Of a stretch of DNA of 64,000 nt, positions 38,396 to 50,300 are shown piece after piece. Numbering within the stretch: position 1 is the stretch's first letter; every line of letters begins with the position of its first letter. The DNA is taken from positions 15,752,001-15,816,000 of the forward strand of contig JAYKKT010000073.1 of assembly GCA_036023115.1 (NCBI GenBank), given 5' to 3'. A program made the position numbers and the translations under genes. This DNA is from Brasenia schreberi. Taxonomy: Eukaryota > Streptophyta > Magnoliopsida > Nymphaeales > Cabombaceae. Under the pieces are notes generated by a model that was not told the origin of the DNA, did not search any database, and saw only the letters and a program-made list of their open reading frames with translations.

Positions 38396-41300
38396 ATGGG
38401 TTTGAAGCGAGATAATGAAGAATGTACAGAGGAACTCGGTGGAAGTGAAGATGATATCTCTGGATATGAAGATGAGGTGAACTCAGATGAGGAGGTGGTA
38501 TGTTTCAATCTTGCCTTTTAACACTCATGGTGTGTGTGCACACGCCATTCATCACTCTTTGAACTTATTATAAATGAGATCCCCTTGATATAGGAACTAG
38601 GAGACGGTGATCCACATAATGGAGTGCACAAAGAAGGTGAGATGGAAGAATTGGAGAGAGAGTACTCAAATCTTCGTAATCAGGAGGAGTATGTTTTATT
38701 GTCTGGAAAACTCCAGTTTTGATAATGATATAGTTGCAAATTTACCTTTGTACAGTGAGTCCTTGTAGTTCGTAATGTAGTTTTGTTGATAAAGGATTTA
38801 CAATGTATGAATCATCTGTTAGTCGTTGTTATACTTGAAGCATCTTGTTGCTGTGTCTGTCAATGTAAAGCACCAAAACAGTCATTACATGTTACTATCA
38901 TTGAGCGGAAGAACAAGAAGTTGTAGAGTAGTATAACATAATGTACAATATTTTCATAAAAAAAACAATGCTGATTTGAGGACCAAACCCCTTTTCGTAC
39001 TTGCTTAAGATTTTTTTTTTTAATGAGGGTTTCCCTTCTGTTTATAGATGTCTGAACAACTTTAGTGTGATGAAAGATGTAGTTACAAGGTAGACTTATT
39101 ATTGTACAGGATCACATAGCATGTGTTCATGCATGTCTATTTTGGATGATATGATGGGTCAACTCCCTGTTAGCAGCTTCACCTGTTTGTTGCTCTCCGC
39201 GACCAATTAGGCATGTTACATTTTGTCAGCCTCAAATAATAATGTTACAGCTCACTGTCACTACTAATTCATCCATTTTGATCATGTCCAATTCTTGTAG
39301 GTTTACATCTTGATTGTTATTTTATTTCTGCAGCAATAAGTCCTTGTCGCTTTGAACCTAAATTACTTCATTATTTCGGGTACTTATATGGTTACTGTGG
39401 TTCCTTATATGTAAAAGTTCATCCAATTACTTGGTTAAGATGCTTGTTCATCACATGTCTTATCCCTTAGACCTCACTGGAAATGTCGGTTCTCATCCAT
39501 ATTCCATGATAACCCATTTCTTCATGTTGGGCTGGAATATAAAACCTGCATCTAAGTGCCTCCCTTAGAAATTATGTTTTTTGACTTGTTTCCTTCTGAG
39601 TTTAATTTGTTATCTGTATAGTCCAGCATATTCATGTCATACTCTTTCTGCTGCTTCCATATATACGAGTTGAGGATTTGCAAAGTTTTGATCATAGTCA
39701 CAGTAACCTCTATGGTGTACATTTTATTGCATTTGTCTGTATGATTCTTATTCAGATTAAGTTGTTGGTCTTTTTGTACACTGGATAGCCAGGGCCATCA
39801 AGGCCCTGGACAATCCAGTTAGCCGTTGCGGATCATGGCTCCCCAACGGCTAGTTAATATAGCCATTGGGGAGACCTTATCCCCAACAACTGAATGCTGC
39901 TGGCCCTCTCCTTACTACTCTCTTCTCTATTAACTAGCCGTTGGGGAGACCTTATCCCCAACAGCTGAATGCTGCTGGCCCTCTCCTTACTACTCTTTTC
40001 TCTCTCACTTGTTGTACATATTGCTCTATAAATAGAGCATCACTCCATCAATAAATTAAGTTGTCTTGCACAACCTTTTGACTTGTGGATTTGTATCATT
40101 CTTGACTCAAGTTGTGTGTTCTTGACTTGGAACATCCATATTTGGATGTGTTGGTATCTTGACGATTCAATCGACACGTTGACAATTTGTGACTTGGCCT
40201 CTTCAACATTCATATATGAACAAATATTTACAATAATACTATTCGACCTCTTACAAAGATGTGGTTATCATAAAGTACAACATGCACTTTACTTGCGTTG
40301 TATGTAATTGAGTTCTTTAAATGCAGGGATCTTTTGAGGAACTTGAAGCGGAATAAAGAGGATGATGCACTAAAAGGCCAAGCTGTAAAAAATCAAAAGG
40401 TGCTCTCATTGGTAGTTTTGTGATTGCTGAAAACTCTCTTGGCATGAGTTTTGCTTGTCCTTTCCTGGCATTCTATGGGCTTTATTTGATTATGTTTTTC
40501 TGTTTGCTATTAATGCTGCCTTTCATACTGATATTCTTGTTCTTTAAGGCCCTGTGGGATAGGATGTTGGAGATCAGAATTTTGCTGCAAAAGGTATTCG
40601 CAACCTCAAATAAATTACCACAGGTTAAGTCTTTCTGTCGATTGGAGGTTTTTAATTGATGCTTTTCATTTTTTTTTGTAACATCAGGTCCATGTAGTAA
40701 CTAGTCATGATCAGATTGAATGTTGCCTTAATAACATTTTTGGTTGGTGGCAGGAACCTTTAAGGTCCTCCTTCTGTGGTGCTGATGAAGCAATTGGCCA
40801 AGCTTATGCGGAACTGTTGACCTCAACAAAACTGACACTAGATAGTTGCTTGGAACTTCAGGAGGTACACTAGATAGTTCCTATCAAAAGGTTTAGGTCA
40901 CACATATTATGCACTTAATGGTTCTTATTTAGCAATTTTCTTTTATGATCTCAGGCCTTGATTAAGAATAATTCAGCAATTGAGCAAGTATCTAAAAATG
41001 GTATGTCCTGTTTTTACAGTGCAGTAGGGTCCCAACCATCAATTTTTTACCTGCATGTTTCAATTGCTTATTTACCTAGAAGAATTGCCACCCTCTTTTG
41101 TGCAATCAGGGTCATAAGAAGTTGGTTGTGCTGCTATTCATTTTTGGGCATATTAGATGATGACTTCTGCACAATTCTTGTTTTAATTTTCATCTTAGTT
41201 ACTGCATGGGCCGACCCCGTCTAGCATGGGAAAAGGCTTAGTTGTTGTTATCTTAGTTACTGCATGGAACTATTTGTGTTTTGTGTTCACATGCTTATAT

Positions 41301-44300
41301 CACTTCTCTTATTTTCTGCCGAAATGCTTGTTTTTATGACATGGGGAAACACACTTCGATTGGGGAACTTTGCCTCTCTCCTAGCAGTCAAAACCCACTG
41401 CCTCTTTCCTTTCTCCAAAGGAACCTTCCTCTTTTTCGTGATGTCAAGGAATGCCCAACCTGGGTATTGGATTTATGAGTCCCAACTCCCAACCTCCTTC
41501 AACTTGAAGTGTCTAGCAGTCGACCCCTTTTCCATGTCGATAACTTCCTTTCTGGCTGTGAAAAGAATTTGCGTTGTTCATAATGTGTGTGGCTGTGTTT
41601 TTAAAGTCTTCCCAAAGACAGACTTGTTCTTAAAAAAAAGTTCCAAATTGGGATTTCTCAATCCACCATCTCTGGAAGGATCTTTGGGTACTGGGCCTTT
41701 AGGTTGGGAGGTCCTTGTCCGACCAAGAAAGATATACTCAAAGAGGAACAAACTCTGCATTGTGCTTGGAATTTTGGTATATGTGCTCCATATCCTTTTG
41801 ATGGATCTTTGCTTTGGATTGTAGCTACCATGGTATGGGACAATATCATAGACAGAACCAAAACCAATTTGTTCCGGAGTAAGTTTGCTGGTTACATAGA
41901 TTCTTTGTTGTCTTTGGGTTCGATCTCGTGTTATATTAGCAATTAACTTTAGAAAAGCAAGATCATGTTTTATTGTTCCCTTTTGGACACTTTAGAAGTC
42001 TTTCCTCCTCTTGTGAAGTGTTCAGTTCTCCATTTTGTTGCAACTTGGGCTTCCCATGGCCACATTTCGAAGTGACAAAATTACCTTAACAAGTTTCTTT
42101 CATTTTATCTTCAATTAGTCGATGCCTATTCTTTCTCCTATAACCACACTATTGGACCGATCTTTCCCTGTGGGCACATATCTACCTCAACATCTTTATT
42201 TCTATCGATGTATTAAAAAGAATGAAGTCAAAGAGGCTCTTAAACATATGAAGGGTAGTAAGTCTGTAGGACCAGACGATATTCTTATAAAAGTTTGGAA
42301 AATACCAGGAGAAATAGGAATCGCTTGGCTCACAAGACTTTAATGAAATATGGAGAAACCAAAAGATGCTCGAGGAATGGACAGCGAGTACACTTATACC
42401 CATATATAAGAACAAGGGAGACATTCAGAATTGTGTGAATTATTGAGGTATCAAGTTAATGAGCCATACTATGAAATTGTGGGAAAGAATTATCGAACGT
42501 AGGTTAAGACAAGTATCAAGTACAATAGAGAACCAATTTGGATTCATGCCAGGCAGATTTACTGTTGAAGCGATTCACCTTTTGAGACTCTTATGGAATA
42601 TTTTAGAGCAAAAAAGAAAGACCTTCACATGATATTCATTGATCTAGGAAAAGCTTGTGATAGGATACCGAGGGAGGTTCTTTGAAGAACCTTGGAAAAA
42701 AGAGGTATCTCATTGACATACATTAACCTTATAAGAGACATGTACGATGGTGCAAAAACATGTGTGAGGACTCACGAAGGAAAAAAAGAGGTATCTCATT
42801 GACATACATGTACGATGGTGCATACTTATTTATAATGGTAATTGATTAGTTAACAAAATATATTCAAGATGAAGTACCTTGGTGTATGTTATTTGCAGAT
42901 GACATTATGTTAGTGGAGGAGTCTAAGGAAAAGGTTAATAGAAAATTGGAACTATAGAGAGAAACATTAGAAAGCAAAGGCCTCTAACTTAGTAGAACAA
43001 AGATAGAATATATGGAATGTAAGTTTGATCATTTGGTTGCTGCAAAGGACATAGAAATTAAAATTGGCACACATTGCATCCCCAAAAGGAAAGTTTTAAA
43101 TACCTAGGGTCAATTTTTCATAGTGATGGAAGAATTGATAGAGATGTTACGCATAAAATTAATACTAGTTGGTTAAAATGGAGAGGAGTGTGATAAGAAG
43201 ATACCATTAAAGTTAAAAAGGTAAATATTATAGAGCAACCATTAGACCTCCCATGTTTTATGGTTTTGAGTGTTGGGCAGGTAATCATCAACATGTATAA
43301 AAGATGTCTCTGACAGAAATGAAGATGTTGAGATGGATGAGTGGTCATACAAGAAAAGACCGTATACATAATGAGGTTATTAGAAACAAATTAGGAGTGG
43401 CACCAATAGAGGATAACAAAACATCAACAAGCATTGTTGGTCTTAATACTAACTTAAATAGTTGTCTCTCAATTCTCTCAATTTCAAAGATAGGCAAGGT
43501 TCAGGCGACATTCCTGTGTACAAAATAAGCAGTTCCTATTATGGTATGCCTGTCCATAATGGCAAATGGGTCTAGATGAGAAAGTGGGTCAATCACCTGC
43601 AATGTAAGTTTTCCTTTTGATTTTTGTTCACGGAAATTTTAAGGGGGAGTTGAGAACTGAACGACAACTAAGTTTTTTGCTAATATAGTAAATGCAACCC
43701 ACTTTCCAAGTTGCTGGCTAAACCTAGACAAAGAAACTCCTTTCTAATGTTGGAGCTTATCACTACAGGCTTGGATTTATATCAAGTTACCTGACTTCTT
43801 TTGACCATATCTTTCTATTTCAAGGTCTAGTTTAAGTGATTGCTACTGTGTTAGAAATCTACATTATGAAGTTCTGAAGTTCTGGACTTCTTTTAGGCCC
43901 TCCATGGAGACACATAATAACGGAAAATGATGTTTCTTGTTCTGTTGAGGAAAAGTGCTACTTGAGAACATTAATTTAAGAATTAGTGCAAGGGGGAAGC
44001 TTAGCACTCCGGAATAAAAAAAAGCTAGAAATTTGCGAGCTTATCTAAACTTTTCTTGACTTTTTTTCTTTCTTTCTATACCTCTACTTTGGTGTCGTTC
44101 TTCTTATAGCACCTGTCATGCATAGTGTACTGTTGGTTGCCCTACCAATATATATTGCATGCCAACTCTCAAGTTGCTTTTTGGTTCAGCCAACGTATAC
44201 TTATAGCTGTTTCACATGAGAACTTCTACTCACTCCATATCATTCTTATGATATAGCACATTTTAATGGGGAGCTACTAACAAGTAGCATGTCCTTGTGT

Positions 44301-47300
44301 CATGTTTCCATGTCATTGATGGCATTTGATCTTGCTAAGTTTCTTGATTCCCACACCATTTCTACCTTTTGTCTCCATTTTGTAGTCAGAAGCTTCTGCA
44401 GATCTTACTTTTTGGCAAGTGATTTTTTTATTAAGTTGTTCATGCTCTTTCCATTCCTTAAGTGGGATGGATAGCTTTGTTATACAGGTTTTTTAATTCC
44501 TTTTTGCTGCCTTCTTTTTATTACTAAGGCATCAAAAGGAACTCCAATGCATCATCAAACCTATCAAATGGTTCTCATCCAGACAACAATGAAGATTGGT
44601 TAGCAGTACAGGCAATGTACTCTAGGTATCATGATCTGTCATAATGTGCTTTCTTTATCTCAGTAGCTTTTCATTATCAGTATTTCCAATAAACTGTATT
44701 TATCAAAATCATGAACTTAGCTGCGATTTCAATGCACAAACATATTCAAATCTCTTAAATTCCAATATGGGTGTTTCACTGGTATGACCTTCATAAAACA
44801 ACAACAACTAAGCCTTTTCCATACCAGACGGGGTCGGCTACATGGATTCTTTGTTTCCACAGATCCCTATCCTGTGCCATGTTAGCAGGTAACTCACAAT
44901 AAGCTAGATCATTCTTTATTGTTTCTTTCCAACACTTTTGTGGTCATCCTCTACCTCTTTTAATACTTTCCAAATTTAGTTTTTCATACCTTCTTACAGG
45001 TTCTTCTTTTGATCTTCTTTCTATATGTCCAAACCATCTTAAACGATATTCTCTCATTTTATCCTCTATTGGTGCCACTCCTAATTTGTTTCTAATAACC
45101 TCATTATGTATACGATATTTTCTTGTATGACCACTCATCCCTCTCAACATCTTCATTTCTGTCACAGACATCTTTTGTACACGTTGATGATTAACTGCCC
45201 AACACTCAAAACCATAAAACATGACAGGCCTAATTGCTGCTCTATAATATTTACCTTTTAACCTTAATGGTATCTTCTTATCACGAAGAATACCTGATGC
45301 TCCTCTCTATTTTAACCAACCAACATTAATTCTATGCGTAACATCTCCATTAATTCTTTCATGACTCTGCAAAATTGACCCTAGGTATTTAAAACTTTCT
45401 TTTTGGGGGGTGCAATGTGTGCCAATTTTAATTTCTATGTCCTTTGAGGTAACCAAATGATCAAACTTACATTCCATATATTTTCTACTAAGTCGGAGGC
45501 CTTTGCTTTCTAATGTTTCTCTCCATAGTTCCAATTTTCTATTAACCTTTTCCTTAGACTCCTCCACTAGTACAATGTCATCTGTAAGTAACATACACCA
45601 AGGTATTTCATCTTTATGTATTTGTTGTTCACACGATTGAGGTTGCATCCATATACAGATCAGTGTTAAATAACCATAGATCCTAATAGGAGGGTGGTTG
45701 AATTGAATAGAGACTACAAGAAGCTTTCTTTACTGTTAATTATTTTCTATGACCCACCTTGTACTGATGACATTGTTCTTTTTTCCTTTGAGATTAGTAT
45801 GTAAGTTCCTTATCATGAATGAAAGCACATATGGGGACTCTACTTTTTAGGGTATGTTGTGAAGGAAAGGGAAGTTATGCACGCTAAATTGAACTTTATA
45901 TCTAACCACTTATTGGGGGTATTTTTATATTTTAAGTTAGAAAGTCTCTTCTCTAAAATGTTGTTTTGCTGTAATTTGAGATTAGGTTTTCTAAAGAGAA
46001 AAACCAAAGCTGTTGGAGCTGACACCCATAAGAGGGTCGAGCCAACCTTGTTTCTTCTCCATTTTTCTCCATTCACTATTCAATAAAGATTGTTATTGCT
46101 TAATCTCTCGTATCTCGAACATGGTATCAGAGCAGTAAGAGGGGTGAAGCAACCAACCGTTGTCGCCAAGTCTTATCCCGGCCACAATATAGTTATCTTA
46201 AATCGTTGTCTTCGATTGTAACCACCAGACTACTTAAAATCGTCAAATCTCCAAGTCAACAACCTACTCAAGACTATTTTTATAACCCTAATTACGATAA
46301 AAAAGGTTTCAAAAAGGGATTATGGCAGACTGAATCACCCAAACAGATAGGAGTGATACTTTTCTCATAACCAACATCAAACTTGATGGAAAAAATTATC
46401 TAGAATGACCCATATCCATACAACTTGGTGTTAGGGCAAAGAGTAAAACTGAATACCTAACTGAGCAATGCATAAAGCCTGAAATATGAAGTTTAGAATA
46501 CCCTAGATGGGAAAAAGAGGATGCATGAATACCCTAGATGGGAAAAAGAGGATGCATTAGTTGCAACCTGGTTAATCAACTCAATGATGCCAAATATGGG
46601 ACATTCCTTTCTATACTTAAAACAACTCATGAAATTTGGGAGGCTGCGAAAGAAGCCTACTCAAGAAAGAAAAACATGGCAAAGGAGTATGAACTCTTAA
46701 AAAAAATTTAGAAATGTATATAAGGGACAAAAACTATATGTGAATGAATACTATATTGAGTTGAGAGGATTGTGGGATGAACTAATCTATTTTACAATGG
46801 TACAATGTAAATACTAAAGAGTGTGCTAAAAAACGTGAAAACGAATTCGAAAAAAGAAAAGTATTCTTACACTTGGGACAATCTACACCCTATTGATTAG
46901 AGAAGAGGATAAACGAAATTTAGAGAAAAATGAACTGCAGAAGGTTGAAAAAACAACCTTGTTGGAAGGAGTTATAACAATGCCACTAGAGGCAAAGGAG
47001 GAACCAGAGGTAGAGGATATGGAGATAGTAACGTAGAAGGAAGAGATATGTTGAAATGTACACATTGTGGGAAGTCGAGACATACAAGAGAACAATGCTG
47101 GAAATTAATTGGTAAGCTTAACCATGTGAAAAACAAAGTTTTTATTGCAACAACTCAAGAAACATGACTAGATAATACAAGTGAGGCTATCAACATGATA
47201 TTGAAACACTTAGAAGGCATAACAGGACGGTTCATAGAGACATCATCAACATCATTAACATCCTCAGAAAAATATCATGCAACTATGGCGACAACAAAGG

Positions 47301-50300
47301 GTGTCCAAGCAAGAATAAGTGGTAGTCTTTTTTATTTATCCTTGGATAGATATTGGGTCATTTATTCAGGTGCAACATAGTATATGGTGAGATCTAAAGA
47401 AGGTTACTTGATTATCAAGAGTCAAACGATATGGTTAAAATTGTTGATAATTCGTTTATATCAGTAAATTGTGGACATCGTTAGGACTTCTTGGTCGAGT
47501 GTTATATGTACCTCATATTTTGATGATTATTCTCTCTGTTAGTGCATTAACTATAAGACTAAATTCTGGTGTATATTTCTCCTCATCTTATTGTACATTT
47601 CAAGGAAAGGAGACGAGAAAGATTTTTGGACTATGTCACACTGGTGCGGGTGCAGACACGGGTGTGAGATACAATAAATTTCAAAATTTTTGGGTGCGAC
47701 GACACGACTAGGGTATATAATTATATATAATATTCAAGCTAGAACAAGTGAGACATCAATTAACATAAGTATATGACAATAGCAAGTGCACAACTTTATA
47801 TTAAAGCAAAACACATAAACGATGAACAACTACTAATTTTATCATAATACACAAATCAATCTTCACGGATCCGAACCCATTTATCCAAAAAGACCCGAAC
47901 TTCAAAGTCGGTGCCAGATTTGGAAGCATGGAATATCCACACAAAAGGAAGTGAAGAAGGTCCACGTTGTGATGACAGAAGACAAGTTGAAGGAACATTT
48001 TGGAAACTATGATGAGGTGATTCAGGTGGTCATCATGGGAGATAAGGTCATGAGTCGACTAAGAGGCTTCGATTTCGTCGTCTTCGCTGATTACTCCCTC
48101 CTTGATCGGGTTCTCCATGATAAATACACCATAGATGGCAGAATCGTGAGTTACCTTAAAAGAAAATTCTTTTTACGTTTTTTCTATCATGCCGCATCGA
48201 CACGGTGTCGGTGTCGCACCCATGTCGGGGTCAGCACTCCACCTCTTAGAGGCCTTTATTTATACGAGGAAAACTCACGAAGATTTGTAACATAACACAT
48301 GTGTCCTTAACGCAGCACAACAAAGAAGCGATACTTTGATATCACAGGCTAGGTCATCTACCACTATCGAAGCTACAAATGCTTATACCAAAAGTAGCCA
48401 AATTCAACAAAGAAATATGCTTGTTATGTGAACCATGCCAGTTGGGCAAACATGTTAGAGACAATTTTTCTAGAAGTGTGCCAAGAATTCTGAGTGCATT
48501 TAGTTTAATACATTCATATGTATGGGGGTCCAGCTCGATTACTGTTGTTACAGGACATAAATATTTTGTTTCATTCATTGATGATTACTCTCGATTTACT
48601 GTCGTTAATTTAATGAAATCAAAGGATGAAATTGCTACAATATTTCCTCTATTTCATAAATTTGTTGAGAAGCAATTGCATACACAAGTTAGAGCTATCA
48701 GATCAGATAATGGGGGTGAATTTACTTCAGGAACATTGAAGAATTATCTTGCATCACATGGAATTCTTCATCAAACGTCATATGTGTTTTCTCCTCGATA
48801 AAATGGAGTAGTCGAACACAAAAATCATCGTATATGGAAAACAACATATATCTTAATGATTGGGAGCAAATCGCCGAAATATCTTTGGGGTGAGGCAATA
48901 CTTCTATTTATCTTATAATCGTTCTCCATCATCAACCCTTAAAGGAAAGGTACCTATGCGGTTGCTATTTTCAAGCGAAACTCTTTCATATTACTCTTAG
49001 AGTATTTGGTTGTGTATGTTGTGCATATGCATCTCAATAGTAGAGATAAACTGGACCCAAGGGCACTAAAATGTGTATTTGTTGGATATTCACCTTTTTA
49101 AAAGAGATATCGATGTTATAATAGTTGTACAAAGAAATTCTTTGTTTCTAGAGATGTTATATTTCATGATAATACAAATTATTATAGCAGTGAGGGGGAG
49201 CTAGAGCAAGTTATAAGACATGGGGAGCCACTTCTCTTATTACTATCTTAAGAAATCAATGAAGAAGATATGAATGAGAGAACAAAGATAATAACAAAGA
49301 AAAGCCTGAAAAACAGCTCCAAATCAGGTGTACACGATAGGAATGAGAAAGAAATTTCTAGCATACATAAGAGAATAAGAGAACCATAAGAAGACTCTAA
49401 CCGTGTCACACCAACTCCTCCAGTATCTACATTGCCAAATGATCTTGTTCTACCAATCGTGGTAAGGAAAGAAAAAAGGAAATGTGTTTATCCTATTAGT
49501 AATTTTATTGATTATGAAGAAGTATCAATCAACTATAAATCATTTGTGGCAAAGGCTAATGCAGTAGCAGTTCCAAAAACTTGGGAGGATACAACCTTAT
49601 CAAAAGAATGACAGGTTGCTATAAAAGAGGAAATTGATGCACTGAAGAATAATAACATATGGAAAATTATATCATTACTGAAAGGAAGAAAAGTTGTAGG
49701 GTGTAAATGAGTTTATACCATAAAGTACAAAGCATATTAGGAAATTGATAGATACAAAGCTAGACATATGGCAAAGGGATATAGTCAATCCTATGGGATA
49801 GACTATAATGAAACATTTGCCTCAATAGCAAAGATAACTTCTATATGTGTTCTTATTAGCTTAGCAGCTAACAAAGGATGAAAAATGTGTCAACTTTATG
49901 TAAAAAATGCCTTTCTCTCGGAGAGCCCCATCGAAAAGTGTATATGGAAGTTACATAGGGACTGAAGACAACTTGGCAACTAACAAAGGATGAAAAATGT
50001 GACAACTTGATGTAAAAAATGCCTTTCTCCTGGAGAACCCCATCGAAAAGTGTATATGGAAGTTACACAAGGGCTGAAACATCAGTATGAACAATTTGGC
50101 AGCTAACAAAGGATGAAAAATGTGACAACTTGATGTAAAAAATGCCTTCCTCCTGGAGAACCCCATTGAAAAAGTGTATATGGAAGTTACACAGGGACTG
50201 AAACATCAACATGGACCAAATAAAGTATGCATGCTGAAGAAAACTTTATATGGACGGAAGCAATCACCACGGCCTTAGTTTGAACGTTTCATTGAAGGAA

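Noticed and set aside
41264..41824. A 186-codon open frame in AATF intron 6
   Set aside because: Hydrophobic, with biased composition and no family motif. It starts next to an RTE micro-insertion and lies inside an intron between two well-supported exons.
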